A stretch of 64,000 nucleotides of DNA from Siphonodentalium dalli (GCA_032622095.1 CP136065.1:55671949-55735948), one strand, 5' to 3'; positions 46,876-59,219 are shown, counted from the first letter of the stretch. A program made the numbers and translations. Notes: generated by a model from the sequence alone, not told the origin.

Positions 46876-47362
46876 AGATACGGGCGGCGTTGACGGTGGG
46901 TATGCTGTTAAAATATTAACCTCCGAACAGAAATAAAAGTAAAATATAGACAGACTTTGTTCTTATGCCAATCAGATATATGGCATCAACAGTATGTTAT
47001 TGTCAAATGTTTTTCCTTTGTTATGTAAACAAAAGCAAAAAACGTTGCAGAACCTGGCTTTTGTTTATATCCGGATATGGTAAACATAAAGAGCGTTATC
47101 TGTTACTGTTTTACTGATATGGAAATAATAAAGAGCGTTTATATCATTTGTGTGTGATTAACCAATAGAATTCCGCTGTGTTATGTAAACAGAAGCACAA
47201 CTTCACGAGCAGGTTCTTGTTTACGTACACCATCGTCAATATACTATTTACGCGCTGATTACGTTTGGCATATGAACAAAACTGTATATATTTTAATATT
47301 CGTTCTGTTGATGGCGATTTGAACAAATATGAATATTTCTGCAACGAACACCGCCCGTGCCT
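46876..47362 (-). mobile_element. TTAA element family T, copy 4 (inverted)
   Basis: Reverse complement of copy 1 in most of its length. The right flank is TTAA (47363-47366); the left flank has decayed to TCTA (46872-46875). Two ATAAAGAGCGTT words are inside. Its right end abuts the reverse-transcriptase coding sequence, so it either inserted into that element or marks the 5' truncation point. Confidence 0.85.
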
Positions 47363-47365
47363 TTA

Positions 47366-49500
47366 ACAAACGAACGCAATCAGCCGAATCATTGGACCAA
47401 ATATAAAAAACACAGAAACTCGGTAAATAACATGAAAAAATATGCGAAAAAACAATACCTAGATGAAATTCAAAATAACCTAAATACCGTACATGATCCA
47501 AAATCTTTTTGGAAAATGACAAATGAATTTCTCCGCGAGAAGAATAAATCGCTAACCATACCGCCACTGCAATTTGGCCTAAATTTTGCCTACGATGATG
47601 TGGACAAAGCAAATATTCTCAATGAAAAATTTATCAATAATAGTGCAATAAACGACTCTGGTCAGTCTATTCCAGATTTTCCGAAAAGAACAGCCAAGAC
47701 GCTAAATTCAATTACTATTACACAGGATGATGTAGAAACAATTCTTAAGGAATTGGATGCTAACAAAGCCACTGGTCCAGATGGGATAAGCAATAAAATG
47801 CAGTGTAAAGTTGCTAGCGTAATACCAATCTTCAAGAAAGGCGTGAAAACAGATCCAGGTAATTACAGGCCAATATCACTTCTTTCGTGTGTGAGCAAAG
47901 TTCTTGAAAAGATCGTTTTTCAAAAAATGTATGATTATTTTTCGAAGAATAACCTTTTGTACAAATACCAATCCGGATTTCGCCCTGGACACAGCACAAC
48001 TCATCAATTACTAGAAATAATTCACCACCTTACCAAAACTAGGAGTGAGTCGATGTTATCCATAGGTGTATTCTGTGATATCTCTAAAGCGTTTGAGCGG
48101 GTTTGGCATAAAGGACTAATTCATAAAATACGTAGTTATGGAGTTGACGGTAAATTACTCTTCTGGATTACTGATTATATCAGCAATAGATCTCAAAGAG
48201 TGCTTGTTGTTTCGGAATATGCACACCCCATAAAACCCGCCTCTGTGGTTCCTCAGGGGTTGTTCTTGGTCCCTTTTTGTTCTCAATATTAATAAATGAC
48301 ATAGGAGACAATCTGAAGTCAAACGTTCGCCTATTTGCAGATGAGACCTGTATATTCTATTCACTACCGTCTTATGAAGATCTGGTGGTTCATATAAATA
48401 ACGACCTTACATCACTTGATAGTTGGACTAGCAAATGGCTAGTTTCCCTTAACTCATCAAAAACGAAAGCAATGATATTTCAGGGCCACCAATCAACATT
48501 CCCGCGCAGTGCAGACCTCATATTCAGTTCCAACAAACTCGAAATAGTTGAAGATCACTGTCATCTAGGAATCGTACTGCAATCCGATCTTCAGTGGGAC
48601 CTTGCCATAGAACACATATACAAAAATGCTTGCACTGTGCTTTCATAACTCCGAAAATTAAAGTATATGATATCACGAAAGACCCTCGACACATTATTCA
48701 AAACACATTTATTGCCCATACTAGAGTATGGCAGTTGTGTCTGGGACTCTGCCCCTGACATCACAAAATCGACACTCGACAAATTGTATTACGATGCAGC
48801 GCGAGTTGTATCTGGCCTAACTAGATCCTCATCGAACGCCAATCTACTTAACGAACTTGGATGGAAACCCCTCCAGATTCGTCGAGATGCAAAAAAAATA
48901 TGTCTTATGCACAAAATTGTCAATCATAAAGCCCCTCAATTTTTATCCGATCTTCTTCTTCCACGCGTCGGTGATACGAGTCGTTACTTTTTGCGCAATG
49001 CGGACGATTTTGAGAACTACTTTTGTCACCTAGAAACCTTCAAGAAATCTTTCTTTCCAAAAACAATCGAAGTTTGGAACTGCTTGGCAAATGACATCAA
49101 AATAAAATCTTACGAGGCTTTCAAATCAACAATTCTACCCAAGAGCAAAAATTTCATCTCATGTATATCTCGGTGACCGACAGACAAATATCATACACTG
49201 TCGAATTAGAAACAATTGTAGCAATCTAAATCATGACAAAGTTGAAATCACATTGGTGATAACCCCATGTGTAGTTATGGAAGCCCTGTGGAAGATGCAG
49301 AACACTACTTCGTTTATTGCGCCCTTTATTCACAACAACGCATAGAACTGTCACATGTTATGAGATCATTTCGAGTCACGTCCTACAAAGCGCTTCTAAA
49401 CGGAGATCTAACTTCAACCGCCAACGAGAATTGCATTCTAACAGATACAGCTTTAAAATTCATAAAATCTTCCGGACGATTTGCGTCGTGCAACGAATAA
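47366..49500 (+). pseudogene. Non-LTR retrotransposon reverse transcriptase, truncated and frameshifted
   Basis: This encodes the enzyme that copies LINE RNA into genomic DNA. In order it shows KATGPDGIS, then (after loss of some 40 residues) VIPIFKKG and NYRPISLLS, the fingers motif SGFRPGHST, the palm motif CDISKAF with the first catalytic Asp, and VVPQG. A frameshift near 48258 precedes LINDIGDNL and RLFADE, where the second catalytic Asp of FADD has become Glu. A stop lies at 48646-48648. The connection region ILEYGSCVWD and RVVSGLTR follow, then a Cys/His tail (CSYGSPVEDAEHYFVYC) after more frameshifts near 49175-49262. The endonuclease is absent. It resembles the CR1/L2/Jockey group and is inactive. 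Confidence 0.9.
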
Positions 49501-50339
49501 GCTCTTGTAAACCCACAAAATCTGAACTATCTACCATAAATGTTCTTGGTGCCCAAATATCCTGTTCTGTTACTTACTCAAACGAGCCCTTTCTATTTAC
49601 AACTCCCCAAACACACCAACTAACGCTCTCCCCACCTTATACATATATATGCTGCCAGTTGGCTTATTATTCATATGTATGTATAATTAAACTTGTTATC
49701 CCCACCACATCATTGATTTATAATAATTAACACCCCACGTACTATCTTATACTCACGCGTTCACAATTCTACCCGCCCTACCAAAACCTGATACAAATCC
49801 AAAATATATTGTTATATTTATGTTTCATGCATGATCTGTAGGGAGCGTAGGTCCATCTAAGTTTCAAAAAACTTGTCCTCCAATCCCTTATATTATTTAT
49901 GCATTATACTAATAAAATATGTTTAAATCAAACAAACGAACATATTATTTGAATATTTCCTATGTGAACTATAGTCATCAACGAGTATTTAGTAAAGAGA
50001 GAGGTTAATTAACAATAACATTTATGAAGACAAAGTACAGACCAATCAGGTCATCCCATTCCATCAGGAAGTCTACTCAAACATGCAAGTTGTATTCTAT
50101 ATATTGGATCCATCCGCACAAGGTCACACGCAAACTCCCTAACAAACTCCGACAAATAACCCCTCCCGCTTAAAAAGTTTTCAGGAAAGTCGACCCACGA
50201 GGAGCCTTATTGTCACCACACTGCCTGGAATGCAACGTATGCACATGGGTGTGTATGAGAACCCACTTTACTGTACAGACTCAGTATTTTTCGCATGCGA
50301 CTTATCATGTCTAATGCGAATGTTTTATCAGTGTATTAC
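49501..50339. other. LINE 3' region and gene-free spacer
   Basis: The part up to about 49920 is probably the 3' untranslated end of the LINE, which finishes near an AATAAAATATG word. Beyond that no gene or repeat was recognised before the candidate exon. Confidence 0.45.
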
Positions 50340-50658
50340 CTGAATCTTTAACATAATCCAAGAATTTCTTGTCCTTGTATAATTCCTCGAGTAGCCTTTT
50401 CAACCTAGCATCATCGTAATTCCTGAACTCCTGTGCGTTGTAATTGTAGCTATAAATCGATCTACTCTGTTCTCGATGAATTTTTACCAGAGGGTTGAAC
50501 TTCGAACCGGATGCCGCGGGCGTGGTATGTGGCCGTTTAGCCGCTGTCCCATTAACTGCATCTTTCCTCAGTAATTGCGCCTGGTTTTCCTTCAAAGATA
50601 TCGACAATCGTTCATTGAGTTCTTGCATAAATTTAGAGTTCTCTATAGTACGTCCCAT
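50340..50658 (-). CDS. Candidate first coding exon of an unknown protein
   Basis: ATG at 50658 sits in a favourable context (A at -3, G at +4). The frame stays open for 106 codons to a donor, GATTCAG|GTAATA, with last exon base 50340. The peptide begins MGRTIENSKFMQELNERLSI. It has a polar middle with RPHTTPAASGSKFNPLVKI, then YNAQEFRNYDDARLKRLLEE and LYKDKKFLDYVKDS, which looks helical and charged. An upstream TTACTAG could instead be an acceptor (exon start about 50688, phase 0). It may be a separate gene on the same strand as the exons to the right, or another exon of that gene. Not recognised. Confidence 0.5.
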
Positions 50659-51830
50659 ATTCACGAATGAAATGCTCTAGTAATAAATCCAATCACAGCG
50701 TTGATCGCGAATAAAAAAAACGTTTTCACCTTCCAACGAAATAAGCTTTTAGGTGCATGAACAATCCCGACGTCTGGATATCAGGTATTATTGCGTCATG
50801 AGATAATCGCTTTATCGTGTGCCATATACAACACCTAATCTTAGCGAAATTTCTTAACAAAAGTTAACGCCAACGTATGCACTTGGTCACCTTTGGGATT
50901 GTCTCTTGACAACTATAAGCGGTTAAACTTTTCAATTCGAACATAAGAGGTCTGCATTCACATGTTAAACTGACCATTTAGCATGCCTCCACAATAAACG
51001 ATTACATAAAATCAATCCTGACCAACTGGCCCATCTGTAATAGGTCGTTGGGTCTTGCTAATTTAGCTATCAGCCTGTGATGTTTGTAGGGCAAAACGAT
51101 GCGATGAAGAACGCATGCCGTTATTTCCCACAAACAGCCACCTTCCTGGCGATTGACAATTCCGAAAGTTTAGAAGAGAAGCCATCATTTGTGTAGAACA
51201 ATAAAGAACCTAGATTTTCAGAGATATTTTAACAATGGTTGCGTTTGTTACTTCAAAGCGGTTTGAATAAAGTGGCATCTTAATTGGATTCGTGTTGCAG
51301 CCGTAGTTGAACTATTTCCGGATATATGTACATGAAGTGGATCAAGTGATACGCTGAAATGTTATAGCCGTGTCTTGAATTATTACGATTTTCGAAAGAC
51401 CTAGAAAATGATAATTCTATGACAAAAAATCACAGTGCTTTTCTTAACAGACTCAGTTTGTCATACCGACATCATATAGTTGAATCAGCAGGACCAACAA
51501 ACATCATGACGTATTACTGCAGGACCAGTTTAACAGAGTCAACAACCTACCATGCCAGTGTTCACGTATCGCTTATCCCTTTCATCCCACGTGAGAGACC
51601 GCGTCATTGGTCGGGCGTGTTTCCATGATCTGGCATCTGTTGCCTACAGAATGATAGAGATAAATCGTAGGGTAGCCGCGTAATTGCAAGTAAGTTGTTT
51701 TTTTTCGAGGTGAGAAACAAAGATATATATATAGATGGCAAAGCTGGTTATAATTTCGATAATCACGGATTAGTGACACACGAATAAGGAAGCTGAATGT
51801 AGCCTAATTCTGTATATGGGCAACAAGTTT

Positions 51831-51952
51831 TCAGTTACTTTCTGGAGGGCGGTGGTTTCTACGTGCAGTGAGGTGATCTCCAGGTGAAATCAACCATCGG
51901 TGTGGCCTTTCTCCACACAAAGAACTACCAACGTCGTAATATGACACGGCAG
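51831..51952 (-). CDS. Weak candidate terminal exon
   Basis: A good acceptor (TTGTCCTTTCAG) precedes 51952. The frame that would follow a phase-1 junction reads SYYDVGSSLCGERPHRW and SPGDHLTARRNHRPPES to a stop at 51833-51831. The phase fits the donor of the exon at 54343. Length and composition are not decisive, so this is a suggestion only. Confidence 0.2.
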
Positions 51953-53296
51953 CTGAAAGGACAACAAACGAGACATTACATTATTGTCATTTCTGATTGT
52001 CCCCGATCCCACTCCACCAGTTCAAAACCTGGGAACTTTGTTATGCTGTGACATGGAAATTAGTTACATTGAAACACGGTAGTTAAAGATGCATAATCAT
52101 ATTAAGCTCCCCTCAATTACTATTTATTTGGATTCAGGGGTAAAAAATATTTGATTCGAGTCGAGGAATCCACCTGTCAATGCTCAGAGTTATTAGGTAT
52201 CGATTTTTGACGAAGATGTATAACTCTAAAATGAAGAGGCTTTGTGTTGATAATAAGGCCAAATTTCGTCGAAAACGTGTTGATAAATAACACATTTCGG
52301 GCAATTTTATACTATAGTTGACAGTGGTTAGCATTATTTTTGGGCAATTAATCGATTCTGATAATAAGCGGCATTTCTAAAAGTGTTGTTGTTGTTGTTG
52401 TTGTTGTTAGAATCTGATTATATGGGGACCATCGAATCGGATTAACACACGTTCCTTAATAATGTATACTTCACCGTAGGTGAATGCCCCAGCTAAAGAT
52501 CGCACGATTTAAGTGACTTTGTGAGCAATGTTGCTTTGCCTCGCTTATAATCATGGAATTTCTCCCGGGTAATAAATTCAATGTTTATTGCGATATTTCG
52601 AGCTGGGACCACCCCTACTGTGAAATGTATTATTAAGGAATAAGTATACAGATACATTATTAACTGTGAAATATATTCCCTGTTCTGTTTCTTCATTGTT
52701 TTAAAGTTCCCCGCGTCAGAACGGTTAGAATTATAAAAGCTCCCATGTTTTAACGGGTGGAATATTATGTATACGGGCATAGTCAGAGTATATATTCATG
52801 GTGTGATTTATTCTGAATGATAGAATACAACTATTTTATGCATGGTCTTATTAGTTCGATTCTAAACTCGATGGAAGCAATACGAACCCACTTGTCCTCT
52901 GGTGTTTCTTCGCTCTCCTCTTCTATCCTTATCCCTGTGAATGAACACCAGTGTTGATACCTATATGTTGATATGATTCACTCAACAAAAGGACACTGCC
53001 CAACCAATCAGCGGCCACTCGGTGCAAATGGAGGCCTTTTGACCTTCTACATAAGACTATCAGTGCAGGTTAGCTTTTTCGCAAAATATAAACACCAAGT
53101 GAAATTTTTTTTGGTAATAAAATCATAATTTTAAAACAAATTTCAACCTATGCAAAACTACTGGTTAGTATTTCTTCCTATGATCATTTCACTGGAAATA
53201 GTATGGCCCTGTTATAAGATCGATTTCACATTCCATGCACAGACGGACTTAAATGAAATCAAAGCAATTTATTAACTGCTTATATTAATAACATAG

Positions 53297-53384
53297 AGTG
53301 TGGGAGACTCGCATATATAAGAGAATGCACTGGCACAGGGTCAGTGATGCTCCACCCGCACAGCTCCCGTCGTGAAAGGGTTAA
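53297..53384. mobile_element. Right-end fragment of a TTAA hairpin element
   Basis: GACTCGCATATATAAGAGAA with TGCACTGGCACAGGG is half of a family H hairpin, followed at 53372-53384 by GTGAAAGGGTTAA, which resembles the right end of the element at 57889-58269. The left end was not found. Confidence 0.6.
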
Positions 53385-54342
53385 ACCTTTAATTAAGCCA
53401 TAATCAAATACTTTGTTTCCCTTGACCCTTGGTACGGACACTAACGTTCTTTATTTAAGAAATGACTTGCAGATCGATTGGGTGTCATTGGATTTTGACT
53501 GGCAGAGTAATTAAATAAAGTGTTTGAATCCCGAAGGGATTCTCGCGTATTTTGTTTAATTACTCTGCCTGACAAAACCAATGTCCCCATTCGATCTGAA
53601 AGTCATTCTTTATAACCATATACCAGTACATTTTAATAGAACATTTCAAAACTACCAAAAAAATTATACGTAACATATTATTGAAATCCCAACACAGTCT
53701 CCAAATAACAACACGCAACAAGCGCGTGCACACGATCGGCTTGAATTTAAGTGACGTAGGCATTTCGTCCATCAACCAATGACTGAAGGGTCGACTTCAG
53801 TTATTGATTTATGAACATGGGTAACATTCATGTAAACAGTATGGCGAAATGTATAGATTACTATGGGAGATAATTGTGTGAATGTAGAGGGCACGTGATT
53901 ATCTAACCATATTGACGGAGAACGCTATTTACTGTCATGGTAGGAGAAAAGGTGACCATTTCAATAAGACTTTGTGGGGCATACATAATTCATACATATA
54001 TATATGTGTGTATTTTCATATACACATCTAAATTCCATTTGCATCCCCGCCCTTGGGCTTGGATTATCCAGCTGCATGAGTCGTAGCTCAAAGTTTCCAA
54101 CTGTTGGAAATTTGACAATCTAACACCCATGTAAATAGCCAACTAATCGCCATTTCCACTCATACCAAATCGAAAGTAGGAAAATATTCAACTTTTTTTC
54201 TAAAACTAACAAATTCAACACTAAATACTGATTGGAACTAGTAACAGAACAAATTCAATCTACTTTTGGTGTAAAATTTCCAACTAGTATTGCGTCAGGC
54301 ATGAAATGTCGACATTTGTGTTATTCTTCAAGTCGGACTCAC

Positions 54343-54547
54343 GTGTTTGTTTCCACGTTGTGTTAGGTCTGACTTCATCGATGGACTGATCAAAACTTCG
54401 CTCCTTGGAGTCACGTGGGAAGTCTCCTTTTCGCGATGAGTATATTCCCCTGTCCCGATAGGTGGCTGATGAAATCCGAGAGGAATCCATTGGCGTGCAT
54501 ATACTTCTGCCTCTGGTGACAGGGATTTCTATTTTGCCAAGACTCGC
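54343..54547 (-). CDS. Coding exon E, unknown disordered protein
   Basis: Acceptor TATTTGTAG before 54547 and donor CAAACAC|GTGAGT after 54343 enclose an open minus-strand frame of 68 codons in phase 0. The peptide reads GKIEIPVTRGRSICTPMDSS, then ATYRDRGIYSSRKGDFPRDS and ERSFDQSIDEVRP. It is rich in Ser, Arg and Asp and likely disordered. It ends in phase 1, unlike exons A-D. It most likely belongs to the same gene as the exons to the right, because strand, spacing and composition agree. No known domain was seen. Confidence 0.55.
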
Positions 54548-54689
54548 CTACAAATACCGATAAATATGCTGATTGGCAATGAGAGAACAGTCATTATCAT
54601 GGAGCTGAACTATATATTAGCTTGAAAGCTATGTTGTCAGCTGATGTCTGTCTTTTTGGTCACGGAAGTCGGTAGAGTAGCAGTCAAAA

Positions 54690-56308
54690 GAAGTGGTATA
54701 TCAAGCGCGATATTTTCGCGCTCAATATCGCAATAATACTGGAAGTGTAAACGCTTATAAGCGCGCCTGCGATATTATTGCAATATTTCACGCTTAACTA
54801 TTGCGATATCGCGCTCTTAATATTGTGCGACATCTTGCGCTCAAAATTGTGACATTTAAAGCAAATTATTGCTTCTACTATATTGTTTGGAATAAATAGA
54901 CATGATTGTTTTAGATTTGTTTATAATATGCACAGTATTTATCTATTATATCTATACTATATATTTGGAGACTTCCGTGTGTGTGTACTTTATAGAATCG
55001 AAAACGACTGGCTCGATTGAGTTCAAACTTCCCATCTAAGGGTAAAAACCCACGAACACCGTAGTTGTCGCGTTTTGGAGAAGCTCTGAGCACCCTTTAT
55101 CCACTCCCAAATCACCGCAAAGGCACGGCGTGGGTTAATCAAGTGATTATTTAATGAGCGTTTGTTTTTGACGCATCGCTATAAAGAGCGTCTGTTTACC
55201 ATTCAACGTTATTAGCATCTGCAGAGAGATATACGGGAACATTGAGTGCTTTCCTATGCGGGGAGATTTATTGGATGCCATAGTACTCTTACAACATCAT
55301 TGTTATAGTATGTATGACACTTAGGTCAGGGCTTAGGGGGGTAGTTATAGGCATAATGCTTCTCAGAAATCCCGGTTACAAACCAACACTCACAATTTCG
55401 TATTTACGCAAACGTATACGGGAATCTTTCCTATTTTTAGAACGCAACACATGATACCAAACAAAATTACGTCGCGTTGGTGATGGCGTTCACGACGGGA
55501 TTAATTGACTGTCCACTCTTTGCGAGGATGGGGTTCACGCCGTGATTAACTTTGCGGGGACTATTGACCATCTCGTAAGGGTGGACAACCTCTGGCAGGG
55601 GCTGCTCAATGGCCACGTGCAGGTTAAATAAAATCATACCTCTTCTGGGTCTGGGCGTGTATAGACATGAGCGTGTTGTGTTCCTAAGAACGCGGATCGT
55701 GTTGTGTTCCCAAGAACGCGGATCGGGTAAGTTTTTCCGCCCTAGGTGAGCTCAAACTTCGTATATAAGTGTAAAAACACACGGGGATCGTCGACGTCGC
55801 ATTGTGTGAAACATTCTTATGTCTGTCGTTCCTAGGAACGGGGGAATTTTTCATCGGGTCAGTCATAACCTTCAAACGGGTACCCACAAATTATATATTG
55901 TGACCCCGACAGGGTAAAATATTGAAAAACCCAATATTAACTCATTGAAAAACACAAACAAAACATAAAACATTGTCATGTTTCTGACCAAGCACGCCAA
56001 TTCAAAAAAACATAAATTAAATTTAAAAAACATTAAATTAAAATATTAAAAATATATAAATAAAAACAAAATAATTCAAAATGTTTCGGACAATCGCCGC
56101 CGGTGGCGGGCTAACCTGCTAGTCTAATATAAATATAACACTATCGGGTTTGTATGAATTTTTGTCGCCGTCGCAATATTCTGCGCTCAATATCGCAATA
56201 ATAATAAGCGACAGATTTTTGGTATTGCGCTATAATCGCACCTTTTCAAAATTAAGCGCGCTCAATATCGCAATAAAGCGCGCTTCAATATACCACTTCT
56301 TCTTACTA
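54690..56308. mobile_element. GCGCGATATT-rich inverted-repeat element, interrupted
   Basis: AGAAGTGGTATATCAAGCGCG at the left is matched by CGCGCTTCAATATACCACTTCT-type sequence at the right end (about 56276-56308). The interior near both ends repeats GCGCTCAATATCGCAATA several times in both directions. Without the Helitron inserted at 54951-56122 it would be about 450 bp. It has no coding frame. Confidence 0.7.
54951..56122. mobile_element. Non-autonomous Helitron, about 1,172 bp
   Basis: It begins TCTATACTATATATTTGG directly after an A and ends CTAG directly before a T. That fits Helitron rules: 5' TC, 3' CTRR, insertion between A and T, no target duplication. A GC hairpin (CCGCC-GGT-GGCGG) stands about 9 bp before the CTAG end, as expected. 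Two related internal blocks carry TCAAACTTC and GGTAAAAACCCACG-type words, and GTGTTGTGTTCC-AAGAACG occurs twice. No Rep/helicase frame is present, so it depends on another element. Confidence 0.75.
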
Positions 56309-56884
56309 GTATTGCATGTGGTATATTTTTGGCACTGTTGCTTGTTGTATATACTTGTCTTCGAGACATACCGAGGGCTGCCATGTGTACATGCCTGGGA
56401 CTAGATCACATACAAGGTACCGATTTTTAGAAGCTGCATGAGTTTAAAGAGGTAGCTTTGATAGACGTGTGGTTTGACGTCGGATTTCAATTATCTTTAA
56501 TATGCTCATGAACCAACACGGGGGACAGGATATCCACACATGGAACGTGATTCGTCCATTCGTTAGTGTCAGAGTCATTTAGCGTGAAAATGCGTCCGTG
56601 CCAACTTTAGAGCTCGGTCATGCTTTTAGTATGCTCATGAGGTAGCATGAATATCAACATGTAAATGGCTTTCTGTTGGCGTGTGTTGAATTTATTATCT
56701 GAGCATTTCCTACGATAACTGCTCGTCAATGAGTATTTAGTATAGCGTGGAACAGTCATTGTAAACATGCACTCAGATTGGTACGGATACTGAGTCTATC
56801 GTATTCCCGCCAACTTTTCATTTCTCGGAAGGCTTGCGGTATTCCCCAGAATTACGTCACATCACGCTACCTTAATCGTTTAGA

Positions 56885-57110
56885 TTGGGCTCTGTTTATT
56901 TTGGCGCTAATACATGTAATACGCCTTGTCATTGTGTCGCGGCCATATTGGATCCACCCAACACCGTTCCGCTTTTTCAGTGCCACAGGTCAAAGTTCTG
57001 GAGTAGCATTCCTACTCCAGAACTTTGACCTGCACTAGCACTGAAAGCGCGGAACGAGGATGGGTGAATAAAATATGACCGCGACTTAGTTACAAGGCAT
57101 ATAGTGATTT
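56885..57110. mobile_element. Foldback element beside exon D
   Basis: CAGGTCAAAGTTCTGGAGTAG and its complement flank a 6-bp centre near 57008. The symmetry extends outward through GTTCCGC/GCGGAAC, a GTCGCGG(C/T)CATATT-like block and CCTTGT/ACAAGG. It lies within the intron, about 60 bp beyond the donor of exon D. Confidence 0.8.
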
Positions 57111-57168
57111 CTGAGTGACTGAGAGTGGAATTGTTCTCAAATCGTATATTTGTGTATGGGGTGCGTAC

Positions 57169-57309
57169 CAATATGGATTTCCTCATAGCCACCGGGTCTT
57201 TCGCCGTTTGCAGGATTAGATCTTCAAATTGTTCATCAGACATCTGACCATCGAACAGCCTCGCTTTCAAAAGTAGACGAGCTCGCTCAAGGTCGTCCAG
57301 TTCGCCACC
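57169..57309 (-). CDS. Coding exon D, unknown protein
   Basis: Acceptor TTCTATTCCAG and donor ATATTG|GTACGC enclose 47 codons in phase 0 at both ends. The peptide reads GGELDDLERARLLLKARLFD, then MSDEQFEDLILQTAKDPVAM and RKSIL. It looks like a compact helical segment. It is the most globular-looking of the four phase-0 exons on this strand. I do not recognise the domain. Immediately inside the intron lies a foldback element. Confidence 0.7.
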
Positions 57310-57432
57310 CTGGAATAGAACTCCTATTATAGAAGTGTGGGCGGTAAGATCCCGCTAGATGGCACTTCAAGCACATATTCGTGAGATGTGCACACCACTA
57401 TATAAAATTATCTTTACTCGTCTTATGTAAAC

Positions 57433-57790
57433 GTTAAAGTGATGTGAAACACTCCGGTAGGGTGATCAAATATAAATGGAGTTAATCTTGCTCAAAGTAG
57501 TTATTATTACAAATATGATATCCGAATTTACAACACACATCGTCATTCTTATATATTAATTAATTGCTGTGACTCTCGATGGTGAACACATTTTCGTTAG
57601 TTTATCGCAGAAAGTTGCGTCCCGAATCGAGATGTAAATATTTACAATAGTCCATTTGCCTGAGATTGTTTCACAATGTTAGTAGAATACTACATTCCTC
57701 CTGTTGGCATGGCGTCTGAATACTAACTTATCAGTTTCATTCACCTGAACAAGTACATAATATGTCTTTAATCAAAGGATTTGTTCCTTT
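57433..57790. repeat. Dispersed repeat V, copy 1
   Basis: It starts TTAAAGTGATGTGAAACACT and matches 62752-63130 through GTGACTCTCGATGG, TTGCGTCCCGAATCGAGATG, GGCATGGCGTCTGA and ACTAACTTATCA, with moderate divergence. It lies in the intron upstream of exon D. Confidence 0.8.
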
Positions 57791-57888
57791 ACCCAAAGGT
57801 CCAGATGTCGTATTAGGCGTATGAATAGTAAACTCACACGGACTATAAGAGGCTCAAAAAAGACTTACCGGTGCTCAAAATTATTTAA

Positions 57889-58269
57889 CCCTTTACCCAA
57901 CAAACCGGCCAAAACCGGCCAAGTAAAGCTTCAACAGCCTAAAATATCTTCGGTCTGTCTCAATAGAACCATACAAATATGGATATCATTGGAACCGGCT
58001 CCTTGACCACATTGTGATAGTTACAGTTATGCCCTGTGCCAATGCATTCTCTTATATATGCGAGTCGACCATAGGTCGCCTCGCATATATAAGAGAATGC
58101 ATTGGCCTTTTGTTAACACTTTTTACCATTTTTTCTTACATTCTTTAACAATTTTATAATTTTTAATGTGTTAAGCCAATGCATTCTCTTATATATGCGA
58201 GGCGACCTATGGTCGACTCGCATATATAAGAGAATGCATTGGCACAGGGCCCTTCTGTTGTGTAAAGGG
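57889..58269. mobile_element. TTAA element carrying paired 69-bp hairpins (family H)
   Basis: Flanked by TTAA (57885-57888 and 58270-58273), with ends CCCTTTACCCAACA and TGTTGTGTAAAGGG. Inside, the 69-bp hairpin at 58038-58106 (33-bp arms, one mismatch, loop ATA) and the one at 58175-58243 are exact reverse complements of each other, including the single mismatch. The AT-rich centre contains TTCTTACATTCTTTAACAAT. This is a piggyBac-type target site in an intron of the unknown gene. Confidence 0.85.
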
Positions 58270-59219
58270 TTAACGGGATACATACGTGTGGTTGTTCGCG
58301 TCAATTTAGAGCGGACTATTAATCATTATACCGACCTGATTGTGATCCGCCTGGTAACTGTGTAGTTTGATTGCATGCTCATCTTACCCAGTCAGCCAGC
58401 CACCGATTGACCACAAACGCACATATAGAGCCTTGTTGGCTTGACCGTCAATATGCGTGTCTGTTTAAACATGTTTAAACTCGGAGGTTTAAACTGGAGA
58501 TCAAGAATCCGGCCAGTGGGTTATGTCACTATAAGACATATATATATTCTCACTTCCACGAACCAGGATAGAAATTATATAATTTTAGAACATTTTAACT
58601 TCTGATTGAAAACCGATCTTTGTAAACGCTTTCAATTAACTATATGTAATAGCAGAATTTTTACTGTGTATCGTATAAATTGTCCGTTTTAGCTAAACAC
58701 TACATATAGAGCGAATACATGACGCTATTTGCGGGTGTTAATGGCGGTAGTTGGTTTGTGCTTCATGTATACATGTGTGTAATTTACCTGGTGGCTTATT
58801 AATGTTAATATCACATATATCATCTCAAACACTGTATGTTATATGGACGGTTTATTTAGATTAAACAAATTAATTGCAGATCATCTAGACATGGCTAGAC
58901 GGTCTCCGTTGGGGTTGTCCCCCTTGAAATTTACTTTCCACTTAAACCTCCACCCCTGGTTTGGAATTTCCCAACTGGTACTTCATAGGTCAAGTTTTTT
59001 TTTAAATTGATTAGCAATGTTTGACTAGCCACAGGGGAGGGACCAGTACCCACCGGGCCGACCATGGTTCGATTTTAAAAATTTGATTACGAAAAGAGAA
59101 CAATATTCCAGCATCTAGAGGTCTAACCCCGGGTAAATTCAGTTTTGTTTTTATTTAATAACTCAGTTTTTGACTGGCCATCGGGGAGTGACTAGGACCC
59201 TTCGGCCTGGTAGGAGCAT

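Larger units (their letters stand above)
50690..54342. other. Mostly gene-free; possible introns
   Basis: Contains a (GTT)n run at about 52385-52408, a lone fragment of the family H hairpin with a TTAA-type end (53297-53384), and a copy of repeat S (54090-54320). One weak exon candidate is listed separately. Other frames lack coding character. Confidence 0.45.
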
